From Chryseobacterium soli (GTDB lineage: Bacteria; Bacteroidota; Bacteroidia; Flavobacteriales; Weeksellaceae), in the NCBI RefSeq assembly GCF_000737705.1, contig NZ_JPRH01000001.1, forward strand, positions 434,001 through 498,000: a stretch of DNA of 64,000 nt, in the 5' to 3' direction. Under the pieces are notes generated by a model. The model saw nothing but the letters and a program-made list of their open reading frames with translations, ran no database searches and was not told where the DNA came from. The translations under genes and the position numbers were made by a program. Positions 1 to 7,123 of this stretch are shown here, in pieces. Within the stretch, counting starts at the first letter, position 1. Every line of letters begins with the position of its first letter.

Positions 1-264
1 AATATCACTTAGGTTGACAACAACGGCTTTATAGCCTAAATGTTTTAACGGAACATAGCCCAGATTAAAGTGAACTCCTTCTGCCAGCATATCGGTGGTA
101 AGGACTACTTTTTTATTTCCCGGATTAATAACCGCCGCATCATCTCCCACTCCAAGCTCCGAAGATTCATTAGAGAGAGGAAAATGTTCTGTTAAATGTT
201 TAATCAGTCCAAATTCTCCTAATTTAGAGATGGGTGTTAATTCCTGAGATTTATCTTCAAACAT
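1..264 (-). CDS. thiL: Thiamine-monophosphate kinase ThiL (partial, N-terminus)
   Basis: This is the first 88 residues of thiamine-phosphate kinase, which makes thiamine diphosphate from thiamine phosphate and ATP in the cytoplasm. The ATG is read from 264-262 and the gene runs off the left edge, so most of the protein lies outside the window. The N-terminal domain signature is visible: GDDAAV at residues 40-45 (Mg-ATP binding) and TTDMLAEGVHF at 56-66. It reads in the same direction as the thioesterase upstream of it, about 75 bases away. The motif order fits the AIR-synthase-like ThiL fold. The identification is firm although only a quarter is visible. Confidence 0.9.
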   Translation of the reverse strand, partial: MFEDKSQELTPISKLGEFGLIKHLTEHFPLSNESSELGVGDDAAVINPGNKKVVLTTDMLAEGVHFNLGYVPLKHLGYKAVVVNLSDI

Positions 265-338
265 ATAATTTCTTTTTGGGTAAAATGCCCAGCGTAAAAT
301 GTACTCATAACATTATATACTGAACTTTAAGTCTTTAA

Positions 339-833
339 CTATTTTGTGAACGCTTCGGGATCGATATTATGAGGATGGAAAGGGAATTTCTTGAAATCCT
401 CTCTAGATAAAACTACAGTTTCAGGAGTTTTATACTTATTCATCGCTTCCACAACATCATCCGGCGGAGTTGTCATTTTTCTCAGCATCATATCGATCCA
501 CACTCCTGTTGCTTCTGATGTTGCACAGTGTACGCCATCCGGAGTGTAAAATTTATGCAGGAAACGGTAGATCGAAGAATCTTCTGAACATCCGTCTATT
601 TCTACACTTACAATAACGGTCTGGTCGGCATAGATTTCTTTGAAAAAAGAATATCTTTCGTGCAGCATCACCGGCCCGATTCCCCATCTGCTGAGCTGGG
701 TAACGCCCATTTTTTCTTTAGTCATGAACGCCATCCTGGCCTGAGCGCAGTACTGGACATATGATGAATTGGCTAGGTGTTTGTTGGCGTCAAGATCGCT
801 CCAACGCACTTCGAAGGTATGGTAGAAAGTCAT
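339..833 (-). CDS. Acyl-CoA thioesterase, hot-dog fold (4HBT type)
   Basis: A 164-residue single hot-dog domain protein, the usual length for the YbgC/4-hydroxybenzoyl-CoA thioesterase group. These enzymes hydrolyse acyl-CoA thioesters in the cytoplasm. The N-terminus carries the family signature W11-x-D13-x-D15, H19 and N22 (WSDLDANKHLAN), with the Asp as likely catalytic residue. The substrate cannot be read from sequence. The gene is preceded by a good -7 element at 871-878 and diverges from the flavoprotein gene at 948. It is not obviously in an operon with thiL downstream. Confidence 0.8.
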   Translation of the reverse strand: MTFYHTFEVRWSDLDANKHLANSSYVQYCAQARMAFMTKEKMGVTQLSRWGIGPVMLHERYSFFKEIYADQTVIVSVEIDGCSEDSSIYRFLHKFYTPDGVHCATSEATGVWIDMMLRKMTTPPDDVVEAMNKYKTPETVVLSREDFKKFPFHPHNIDPEAFTK

Positions 834-870
834 TTAAAAATCGTTTTTAGAATAATTAAATTATATTCTT

Positions 871-878
871 CAAAAATA
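871..878 (-). promoter_or_regulatory. -7 promoter element for the thioesterase
   Basis: TATTTTTG on the minus strand is a perfect match to the Bacteroidota -7 consensus TAnnTTTG. It lies 38 bases upstream of the thioesterase ATG, and the opposite promoter at 906-913 makes this a divergent pair. Confidence 0.55.
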
Positions 879-905
879 CTCAAATAAGATGGTTTATAAA
901 AATTG

Positions 906-913
906 TACTTTTG
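906..913 (+). promoter_or_regulatory. -7 promoter element for the HI0933-type flavoprotein
   Basis: TACTTTTG matches TAnnTTTG perfectly, 34 bases upstream of the ATG at 948. An upstream in-frame ATG at 903 would precede this promoter, which argues for the start at 948. Confidence 0.55.
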
Positions 914-947
914 GAAAAATAATCTTCAGCATAAGATTACCGTACGT

Positions 948-2150
948 ATGAAGCAAATTATCATTATTGGAGGCGGTGCGGCAGGATTTTTCTGTGCATC
1001 AAACCTTGACGAAAAGAAATATAAAATTACCATCCTTGAACAGAACTCGGATGTTCTGCAGAAAGTGAAAATTTCCGGAGGCGGACGATGCAATGTAACC
1101 CACGCCTGCTTCGATCCAAAAGAACTGGTTCAGTTTTATCCGCGTGGCAACAAAGAACTCCTGAGTGTTTTCACAAAATTCCAGCCTGGTGATACCATGG
1201 AATGGTTTGATCAGCGCAATGTTCCGCTAAAAATAGAAGGCGATAACAGGACTTTTCCGGAAAGCAATTCTTCACAGACGATTATCAATACTTTTCAGAA
1301 AGAGATCCAGCATAAAGATGTAGAGGTAAAAACGAAATGTTCAGTTAAAGAAATTAAAAAACAGGATGAAAAATATCTTGTTGTAACCAGTTTAGGTGAT
1401 TTTTCAGCTGATTATGTTGTTTATACAACCGGAAGTTCTCCAAAATCGTTGAAAATTGCGGAAAATTTAGGCCATACTATTGTGCCTCTTGTTCCCTCGC
1501 TTTTTACTTTTAATATCAAAGATGATTTATTAAAAGAATTACCGGGAACAAGTTTTGAAAATGCTGAAGTTTCTATTCCATCATTAAAAACGGAAGAAAG
1601 TGGGCCGCTTCTGATTACTCATTGGGGCCTTTCCGGGCCTGCAGTGTTGAAAATTTCGGCCTGGGAAGCGATAAGCTTAGCACAACTGAAATATCAGGTT
1701 GAAATTGAAGTCAATTTCATTGTAAAAACGATGGATGAGGCCGAAGAATTATTTCAGAATGCCAAATTAAGTCACCCCAAGAAAACCATAGGTCAATCTA
1801 AAATGTTTGACATTACCAACCGGTTCTGGCATAAAGTTCTTGAAATTTCAAAAGTAGACCTCAACAAACAGATCGCTAATGTTTCCGGAAAAGAAACGCA
1901 GACCATTCTGGAAAACTTATGTAAAAAGAAGCTTAAAGTAACAGGGAAATCTACCTTTAAAGATGAATTCGTTACCGCCGGAGGCATTGATTTAAAGGAG
2001 ATTAACTTTAAAAACATGTCTTCAAAAGTTCTTCCTAATTTTTATATTGCAGGTGAAGTTTTGAATATTGATGCTGTAACCGGAGGGTTTAATTTCCAGG
2101 CTTGCTGGAGTGAAGCCTGGCTGATTGCACAGGATCTGAATAGTTTATAA
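948..2150 (+). CDS. HI0933/BaiN-family FAD-dependent oxidoreductase
   Basis: A 400-residue flavoprotein of the HI0933 (BaiN-like, NAD(P)/FAD-dependent oxidoreductase) family; the physiological substrate of most members is unknown. The start at 948 puts the dinucleotide-binding motif IIIIGGGAAGF at residues 4-14, as expected. An upstream ATG at 903 adds 15 unrelated residues and overlaps the promoter. Further family signatures are SGGGRCNVTH near residue 55, LSGPAVL in the inserted domain, and the C-terminal FAD-binding run IAGEVLNIDAVTGGFN. It stands alone, with an 18-base gap to the next gene. Confidence 0.88.
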   Translation: MKQIIIIGGGAAGFFCASNLDEKKYKITILEQNSDVLQKVKISGGGRCNVTHACFDPKELVQFYPRGNKELLSVFTKFQPGDTMEWFDQRNVPLKIEGDNRTFPESNSSQTIINTFQKEIQHKDVEVKTKCSVKEIKKQDEKYLVVTSLGDFSADYVVYTTGSSPKSLKIAENLGHTIVPLVPSLFTFNIKDDLLKELPGTSFENAEVSIPSLKTEESGPLLITHWGLSGPAVLKISAWEAISLAQLKYQVEIEVNFIVKTMDEAEELFQNAKLSHPKKTIGQSKMFDITNRFWHKVLEISKVDLNKQIANVSGKETQTILENLCKKKLKVTGKSTFKDEFVTAGGIDLKEINFKNMSSKVLPNFYIAGEVLNIDAVTGGFNFQACWSEAWLIAQDLNSL

Positions 2151-2168
2151 TATTATTAAAAAACAGCT

Positions 2169-2582
2169 ATGAAAACAATATCGCTAGTTATTTTTCTCTT
2201 AGGATCACAACTTATTTTTTCTCAAACAGTACAACAAGAAGAACAGCAGAAACCAGCTCAATTATTATCGGAATCTAAAGTAAATGATACAATATATACT
2301 CCTGCAGAATTTCCTGGCGGAATACCTGCCATCAGAATGTATATAAGTAAAGAAATAAAGTCTTCTACATTCACGAAGTCCGGACAATTCAAATCAGTAA
2401 CAACCTTTGATATCAATCCCGATGGGAGTATAAGTTCTGTTTCAACAACGGGAAATAATCCTGCCCTGAATAAAGAGATGGATCGCGTTATAAAAGCTTT
2501 AAAGACCAAATGGAAACCTGCTACTAAAAATGGGCAAGCAGTAAAAGCAACGTACCACATTCCCATGAATTTAAATATTTAA
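2169..2582 (+). CDS. Secreted TonB C-terminal-like protein, copy 1
   Basis: A 137-residue exported protein. Residues 1-19 form a signal peptide (MKTISLVIFLLGSQLIFSQ). The rest resembles the TonB C-terminal domain: an FPGG stretch, a central beta region with 'INPDGSIS' and a terminal KTKWKPATKNGQAVKATYHIP, which is the usual W-x-P-A-x-x-x-G-x-x-V end of that domain. Unlike a true TonB it has no cytoplasmic-membrane anchor followed by a Pro-rich linker, so it is probably free in the periplasm. A paralogue follows 33 bases downstream. Function is not established. Confidence 0.7.
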   Translation: MKTISLVIFLLGSQLIFSQTVQQEEQQKPAQLLSESKVNDTIYTPAEFPGGIPAIRMYISKEIKSSTFTKSGQFKSVTTFDINPDGSISSVSTTGNNPALNKEMDRVIKALKTKWKPATKNGQAVKATYHIPMNLNI

Positions 2583-2615
2583 AATGCGGACCCTAACAGC
2601 TTATAAATTAAAACC

Positions 2616-3029
2616 ATGAAAAAACTATTAGCATTCATTTTATGTCTTGGATCTGTACTTGTCTTCTCTCAGGTAAAGGAAACAGAAAGTCCACCTTTTG
2701 AGAGTCATTCTACAGACACCCATCCTTCTGAAGAACCCAAACAAGCAGAATATCCCAGAGGGATCAATGTATTTATGAGGGAAGTGTCTCAAAAAATAGA
2801 TATCAAACGAATCAGAGGTACTGGGCAGGTACGAGCTAACGCAAAGTTCTCTGTTAATGCTCAAGGTGAAATAGAAAAAATTTCTATTACAGGGAGCAAC
2901 GAAACCATGAATAAAGAGGTAGAAAGAGTGATGAAGTCTATGAAAACCAAATGGACTCCAGGAGAATACAAAGGAAGTCCTGTAGAGACCTGGTATACCC
3001 TTCCTTTCATTGTTAATTTTGATAATTAA
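2616..3029 (+). CDS. Secreted TonB C-terminal-like protein, copy 2
   Basis: A paralogue of the preceding gene with the same length (137 residues) and layout: signal peptide at residues 1-18 (MKKLLAFILCLGSVLVFS), an acidic/Ser-rich stretch, then a TonB-C-like domain ending MKTKWTPGEYKGSPVETWYTLPF. Sequence has drifted considerably, so the tandem duplication is not recent. It sits between copy 1 and a DUF2306 membrane protein and probably shares their transcript. The lack of a membrane anchor argues against a classical energy-transducing role. Confidence 0.7.
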   Translation: MKKLLAFILCLGSVLVFSQVKETESPPFESHSTDTHPSEEPKQAEYPRGINVFMREVSQKIDIKRIRGTGQVRANAKFSVNAQGEIEKISITGSNETMNKEVERVMKSMKTKWTPGEYKGSPVETWYTLPFIVNFDN

Positions 3030-3030
3030 A

Positions 3031-3669
3031 ATGCTTTCAGTCAGAAGAAATATTGCTGTTTTCTTGAAAATCCTTTTTATTCTGGGATTCGGATATTTCT
3101 TTTGGCTGATGCTTTCCATTACCCTGGAATATATTCCTTTCAATCCCAATGTAAGCTTTCTGATGATCAAGCAGACCGAAGTGGAACACAGGCCGGAATA
3201 TCTTTATTTTTTCTACACCCATATATATACCAGTATTTTTGTTCTGCTTTTTGGATTTTTAGCCATTCTGAAAAAGGATTTTGGGTTAAAAAACTTCCAT
3301 AAAAACTTGGGCAAATTATATATTTTCTTAATTTTAATATTGGCAGCTCCTTCAGGAGTTTATATGGGTATTCTTGCCAATGGTGGAATTTTATCAAAGA
3401 TTTCATTTGTCATGTTAGGCTGCTTATGGTGGTTTTCTACCTATAAGGCTTACCAACTGGCACGGCAGAAAAAATTTATACAACATAAACATTGGATGTG
3501 GCGGAGTTTTGCATTAACGCTTTCTGCCATCACTTTAAGGATGTGGAAAGTAATTATTGTATATTTATTCCATCCCAATCCTATGGATGTCTACCAAATC
3601 ATCGCATGGCTGGGCTGGATTCCTAACCTTCTTCTCATTGAATATCTAATTACAAAAAAACATATATGA
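3031..3669 (+). CDS. DUF2306 family integral membrane protein
   Basis: A 212-residue protein with about six hydrophobic helices and the His-containing loops of DUF2306 membrane proteins (HKNLGKLYIF near residue 90, and KFIQHKHWMWRSFALTLSA near 150). The start at 3031 lies one base after the stop of the previous gene and gives a clean N-terminus; an ATG at 3010 would overlap that gene. The family has no assigned function. The stop overlaps the next start by four bases (ATGA), indicating translational coupling with the YARHG lipoprotein. Confidence 0.75.
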   Translation: MLSVRRNIAVFLKILFILGFGYFFWLMLSITLEYIPFNPNVSFLMIKQTEVEHRPEYLYFFYTHIYTSIFVLLFGFLAILKKDFGLKNFHKNLGKLYIFLILILAAPSGVYMGILANGGILSKISFVMLGCLWWFSTYKAYQLARQKKFIQHKHWMWRSFALTLSAITLRMWKVIIVYLFHPNPMDVYQIIAWLGWIPNLLLIEYLITKKHI

Positions 3670-4583
3670 AAATTTTAAATTACACGCTCATTTCTTTATT
3701 GGCTGCTGCTTTGATCAGCTGTAAAAAAGATGGAAAAATCAGTAACATCGGGAAGGATTCTCTTACTGCAAAAAAAGATTCGGTTATTGTTCCTGAAATC
3801 TATAAAGAATATTATGGAATTTACATGGGAGATTTTGCAGGAAAAGGTATGGTTACCTCTGAAGATGGAGAAGAATATGAAGGCGAAATCTACAAGAAAA
3901 TTTCTTTAAAAATTAACAGAATTACGAAAGACAGCGTTTACGGTCAAAGTATTGTAAGCGGCAATCAGCGTCCGTTTCGAGGTGTTTTTAATGAAACTTC
4001 AAAATCTTTTGTCCTGGATGAGCCTGGAAATAATAAAACTGACGGAAGATTTGAGGTTAAATTAAATAATGACAGCCTAACCGGAAACTGGAACGCCTTC
4101 AATAAATCAGCTGTAAAATTACCTTTGAAAACTTTAAAACTGATAAAGAAAGAATTTGTATACAATCCCAACTTCATGCTGGATGAAAATTCAGACTTGG
4201 TAGACTGGACGAATCCTAAAAGCGTTACAGAAAAATACACTGATGAAGAAACCGGAAAAACAGAAACCTACAAAGCTTCTAAGAACAGATTTGCGTCTGA
4301 TGCTATTTTTAAGATCAATGCTTCTAAACAGAAACTCACCGAAAAAGAACTGAAAAATTTAAGAAAACTGGATCTGGAGATCATTAAAAATGCAGTATTT
4401 GCAAGACATGGATATTCCTTTAAAAAAGAAACATTCAGAAATTTCTTTGAACGTACGGATTGGTATATTCCGGTTTCTAACAATGTAGATAAAGACCTTA
4501 CTCCCATGGAAAAGGAAAATGTAGTCCTGCTGAACCGTTTTATACAATATGCGCAAGATAAGTATGACAGTTTCGGAAGGTAA
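3666..4583 (+). CDS. YARHG-domain lipoprotein
   Basis: A 305-residue predicted lipoprotein. Residues 1-19 form a signal peptide with lipobox LISC and acylated Cys19 followed by Lys-Lys. The C-terminal 80 residues contain the YARHG extracellular domain, here AVFARHGYSF, followed by the characteristic aromatic stretch FFERTDWY and a Glu-rich helix. The middle (about 45-200) is beta-rich and unassigned. It overlaps the DUF2306 gene by four bases. It probably sits in the outer membrane or faces the periplasm; role unknown. Confidence 0.75.
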   Translation: MKILNYTLISLLAAALISCKKDGKISNIGKDSLTAKKDSVIVPEIYKEYYGIYMGDFAGKGMVTSEDGEEYEGEIYKKISLKINRITKDSVYGQSIVSGNQRPFRGVFNETSKSFVLDEPGNNKTDGRFEVKLNNDSLTGNWNAFNKSAVKLPLKTLKLIKKEFVYNPNFMLDENSDLVDWTNPKSVTEKYTDEETGKTETYKASKNRFASDAIFKINASKQKLTEKELKNLRKLDLEIIKNAVFARHGYSFKKETFRNFFERTDWYIPVSNNVDKDLTPMEKENVVLLNRFIQYAQDKYDSFGR

Positions 4584-4614
4584 CTAAGTAAGAATGCAAT
4601 GTGTCAACCCCTAG

Positions 4615-5016
4615 TTACTCTTTAGTAAGCTTTTTAAATTGTATTGATTCACTGTATTTTACCCAAAGATAAAGGATAAAACATCCGGCTGCATAGCACA
4701 GAATATCGATCCAGGAAAAAGAATTTCCAATCACAATATACATTAGGCTTCCCGGACGGAAGCCTAATTTTTCTGCGATATTAAAATACTGTGCAAACTC
4801 TACCAGGCAGGAAAAAACAAGAATTCCCAGAATAAGTTTTTGATTATTTACAGAAACAAAGCTCTTCACAAAAGTGTACAGGAGCATTACCACGATGACA
4901 TCTCCAAGATAAGCCCTTACAAAGAAAATATCCTTTAGCACTGTGGCAATTAAGACTTCGACAAGGAAAATCAGAACCGTTAGAAGAAGATATTGTAAGC
5001 TGAATTGTAATTTCAT
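4615..5016 (-). CDS. DUF2809 (VanZ-like) membrane protein
   Basis: A 133-residue protein with four hydrophobic helices and the DUF2809 pattern: FVRAYLGDVIVVMLLYTFVKSF, then VEFAQYFN, and GNSFSWIDILCYAAGC near the C-terminus. Function is unknown, although a relation to VanZ has been suggested for this fold. I chose the ATG at 5016 because a more upstream ATG at 5040 falls inside the transcription terminator of the preceding redoxin gene. It is convergent with the YARHG lipoprotein gene. Confidence 0.75.
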   Translation of the reverse strand: MKLQFSLQYLLLTVLIFLVEVLIATVLKDIFFVRAYLGDVIVVMLLYTFVKSFVSVNNQKLILGILVFSCLVEFAQYFNIAEKLGFRPGSLMYIVIGNSFSWIDILCYAAGCFILYLWVKYSESIQFKKLTKE

Positions 5017-5032
5017 AGATCTGGCATAAAAA

Positions 5033-5055
5033 ATCAGCATTCAATGAATGCTGAT
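5033..5055 (-). terminator. Intrinsic terminator of the redoxin gene
   Basis: A 10-base perfect stem with a 3-base loop, followed on the minus strand by a T run. It ends transcription of the thioredoxin pair just before the DUF2809 gene. Confidence 0.75.
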
Positions 5056-5078
5056 CTATAAGTTATGATACAAAGATA

Positions 5079-5732
5079 TTATTTCTTTACTTTCACCGTG
5101 CATCCGATTGCAACAGTTTTTGTCATTTTCACGGGTTTCCCTTCTATCAAAGCATTCACTGCATCCTGAACGTAATATTCTGAAACATCATTCGGATTTT
5201 CATAATTGTTGTCGATAGCCCCAATATACTTCACGATATTCTTACCATTTTCTTTCTGCAGCACAAATACATGCGGTGTTTTTGTAGCTCCATATTGTGG
5301 ATAAACCTTTTGTCCTTCATCTACTAAGTATGGGAAAGTAAATCCTCTTTGTGCAGCTCTTTCGATCATCTCCTGATAGCCATCTTCTGCCTGTATGTTT
5401 GGATCATTCGGGTTAATGGCAATCACCGGATAGCCCTGCTCTTTATACTTTTTATCAAGCTCCATAATCCTGTCTTCATACTTTTTAGCATACGGACAGT
5501 GGTTGCACGTGAATATCACAATAAAACCTTTAGCCGTCTTAAAATCGCTGAGGGAAACCATTTTTCCATCCACATTTTTCAGTTTAAAATCTGTTGCCAC
5601 ATCTCCTATTTCATAGCCTTTTGCTGTATTGGTGTTGCCATGAGAAACGTTTTTACCATGACCTACTGTGGTAAAACTCAACAGGCCTAAGGCGAAGATA
5701 AAAGCGGCCAGCAATATTTTCAGGTTTTTCAT
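5079..5732 (-). CDS. Secreted thioredoxin-like (redoxin/AhpC-TSA) protein
   Basis: A 217-residue exported thioredoxin-fold protein: signal peptide at residues 1-26, then a redoxin domain (VATDFKLKNVDGK..., SLSDFKTAKGFIVIF). The active site is CNHCPYAKKYED, a CxxC motif in an unusual context with CPYAK. This form is typical of redoxin-family proteins annotated as 'thioredoxin family protein' rather than 2-Cys peroxiredoxins. It is the second gene of a two-gene unit, 10 bases after the TlpA-like gene, and is closed by a terminator at 5033-5055. A role in periplasmic thiol chemistry is likely; substrates are unknown. Confidence 0.75.
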   Translation of the reverse strand: MKNLKILLAAFIFALGLLSFTTVGHGKNVSHGNTNTAKGYEIGDVATDFKLKNVDGKMVSLSDFKTAKGFIVIFTCNHCPYAKKYEDRIMELDKKYKEQGYPVIAINPNDPNIQAEDGYQEMIERAAQRGFTFPYLVDEGQKVYPQYGATKTPHVFVLQKENGKNIVKYIGAIDNNYENPNDVSEYYVQDAVNALIEGKPVKMTKTVAIGCTVKVKK

Positions 5733-5742
5733 AAGATATTTA

Positions 5743-6228
5743 TTATAAATTTTGTTCTACTAATTTTTCAAGATCTTCCTTGCTCATCTCACCATCGTTG
5801 AAATAAACTTTCTGTCCGTTTTTGTAGAAGATCGTTACCGGAATATTTCCGTCCCAGTCTTTATTAAACCTTGGGATCCAGGTATTCATTCTTTTGATAT
5901 CATCCAGTAAAATAACCTCAGCTGTCAGGTTCTTGTTTTTAATGAATTTAACCACTTTTTCCATATCCGCCAGTCTGTCCAGTGATACTAAGATCATTTT
6001 AAATTTAGGATTGCCTGCATATTTATTATTCACCTCCATAAAATGAGGAAGTTCTTTCACACAGGGTCCACAGGTTGTCGACCAGAAGTTGACCACAAGA
6101 AACTTATCTTTTTCCTGCTGAATACGCTTTTCCAGCTCTTCGTATTTTACAGAAACAACTGCAGCCTGCTGCGCTTTAACAATACTGAAGCACACAAGCA
6201 CAAATAATAAATTAAAGAAATTCTTCAT
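5743..6228 (-). CDS. TlpA-like secreted thioredoxin
   Basis: A 161-residue exported thioredoxin-family reductase. The signal peptide (about residues 1-19, ending VKAQ) is followed by a thioredoxin domain with active site NFWSTTCGPCVKELP near residue 50, the classic TlpA/ResA CGPC form, and a cis-Pro loop near GNIPVT. Such proteins keep exported thiols reduced. The start could also be the ATG two codons upstream (6234). It forms a unit with the redoxin gene and diverges from the small Cys-rich peptide genes beginning at 6376. Confidence 0.85.
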   Translation of the reverse strand: MKNFFNLLFVLVCFSIVKAQQAAVVSVKYEELEKRIQQEKDKFLVVNFWSTTCGPCVKELPHFMEVNNKYAGNPKFKMILVSLDRLADMEKVVKFIKNKNLTAEVILLDDIKRMNTWIPRFNKDWDGNIPVTIFYKNGQKVYFNDGEMSKEDLEKLVEQNL

Positions 6229-6320
6229 ACTCAAAATTAGTAAAAAGCTTTTACCCGGAGTCGATTTATTTAGTTTAATACGGTTTATGTTGATTTATTT
6301 TCAAAACTAATCACATTCAG

Positions 6321-6350
6321 TTGAAATATTGAAATAAAAACGTACTTTAG
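6321..6350 (+). promoter_or_regulatory. Promoter of Cys-rich peptide genes 1 and 2
   Basis: TTG at 6321-6323, a 19-base spacer, then TACTTTAG at 6343-6350, one base off the TAnnTTTG -7 consensus. The same TACTTTAG and following TGAC-AAA-TAA leader recur before peptide gene 3. Confidence 0.55.
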
Positions 6351-6375
6351 TATGACCAAATTAAAAATTTTAATC

Positions 6376-6540
6376 ATGAAAACATCAACTCTTCGAAAGA
6401 GAAAATTAACAAAGAACGAATTGAAAGAAATTAGTGGCGGTAAAAAACCTTTTTGCCCAAGAGTAGTAAGCTGTTTTGTTCGGGAAACAGGAGAAGAAAG
6501 ATCCGGAGTTCCTGGTGAACAGGACGGGTATTGCTGTTAA
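6376..6540 (+). CDS. Bacteriocin-like Gly-Gly leader peptide, copy 1
   Basis: A 54-residue peptide with a Lys/Arg-rich leader ending in the double-glycine signal LKEISGG at residues 16-22, followed by a 32-residue core with Cys at 27, 33, 53 and 54. It resembles the short 'bacteriocin-like' peptides of Chryseobacterium, whose activity is unproven. The ATG at 6376 aligns with the starts of the two paralogues. An in-frame ATG at 6352 lies in the shared untranslated leader and is CTG in the corresponding position of copy 3. No peptidase-type ABC exporter is in the window. The core is the most divergent of the three. Confidence 0.75.
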   Translation: MKTSTLRKRKLTKNELKEISGGKKPFCPRVVSCFVRETGEERSGVPGEQDGYCC

Positions 6541-6580
6541 CGAAACCGGATTAACTCCAAATTAATTAAAACAATTCATT

Positions 6581-6742
6581 ATGAAAAAGTTAAACATCCA
6601 GAGAAAAAAATTAACCAAAAAAGAATTAAAGGAAATTAACGGAGGAAACGATACAGACTGCCTTATGGAATGTCTTTGTTTTTCTACCGGTCCCGGTGAA
6701 CCTTATATCGGAACGTGCAATCCAAAAGGGGTTTGCTGCTAA
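6581..6742 (+). CDS. Bacteriocin-like Gly-Gly leader peptide, copy 2
   Basis: A 53-residue peptide. Leader residues 1-22 end in KKELKEINGG; the core carries six cysteines at 27, 31, 33, 46, 52 and 53, beginning DCLMECLC and ending GVCC. It lies 40 bases after copy 1 with no promoter-like element between, so both are probably co-transcribed and closed by the hairpin at 6776-6800. The core is acidic to neutral and rich in Gly/Pro, whereas the leader is strongly basic. Whether it is a bacteriocin, signal or structural peptide cannot be told from sequence. Confidence 0.8.
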   Translation: MKKLNIQRKKLTKKELKEINGGNDTDCLMECLCFSTGPGEPYIGTCNPKGVCC

Positions 6743-6775
6743 ATAACTAACCGGAAATACAATCTTCACAATACT

Positions 6776-6800
6776 AAACGAAAGCTTTTCACTTTCGTTT
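6776..6800 (+). terminator. Terminator after peptide gene 2
   Basis: A perfect 9-base stem (aaacgaaag/ctttcgttt) with a 7-base loop, followed by a T-rich tract. Confidence 0.8.
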
Positions 6801-6881
6801 TTGTTTTTTCTAAATCATCCGTCCTAATAAAATAGAGCAATATTTTTACTCACAAATACTGGAATTATTGAGATAAATGTA

Positions 6882-6889
6882 TACTTTAG
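6882..6889 (+). promoter_or_regulatory. -7 element of Cys-rich peptide gene 3
   Basis: TACTTTAG, identical to the element before peptide gene 1, followed by the same leader block (TGAC, AAA, TAA) and an ATG 25 bases downstream. It indicates that gene 3 has its own copy of the promoter. Confidence 0.5.
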
Positions 6890-6913
6890 TCTGACTAAAC
6901 TAATATTTTTATT

Positions 6914-7075
6914 ATGAAAAAATTAATCATTCAGAAAAAGAAATTAACGAAAAAAGAATTAAAAGCAATTAATGGTGGTTCCGCACGCGACTGCGTTATG
7001 GAATGTATCTGCATGACTCCCGGCGGTGAAGGACATGTAGGAATCTGTACTTCTGACGGTACCTGTTGCTACTAA
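6914..7075 (+). CDS. Bacteriocin-like Gly-Gly leader peptide, copy 3
   Basis: A 53-residue peptide closely related to copy 2. The leader ends KKELKAINGG at residues 13-22, and the core has Cys at 27, 31, 33, 45, 51 and 52 in the pattern DCVMECIC...GTCCY. Leader bases are nearly identical to copy 2 while the core has diverged, which is typical of duplicated leader-peptide genes. It has its own promoter copy and is closed by the bidirectional hairpin at 7095-7118 shared with mutS. It is too short for most gene callers. Confidence 0.8.
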   Translation: MKKLIIQKKKLTKKELKAINGGSARDCVMECICMTPGGEGHVGICTSDGTCCY

Positions 7076-7094
7076 ATACGATTTAACGATACAA

Positions 7095-7118
7095 AAAGAG
7101 AGCTTTTCAGCTCTCTTT
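7095..7118. terminator. Bidirectional terminator between peptide gene 3 and mutS
   Basis: A 10-base perfect stem (aaagagagct/agctctcttt) with loop tttc and AT-rich flanks on both sides, between convergent genes. Confidence 0.75.
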
Positions 7119-7123
7119 ATTAT

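Noticed and set aside
2640..3170. A 176-codon minus-strand frame
   Set aside because: It lies antisense to two clearly real genes, is rich in Phe/Ser/Arg as expected of a shadow frame, and has no known motif.
6352..6375. Upstream in-frame ATG for peptide 1
   Set aside because: It lies two bases after the -7 element, and the matching base triplet in copy 3 is CTG; the paralogues start at the second ATG.
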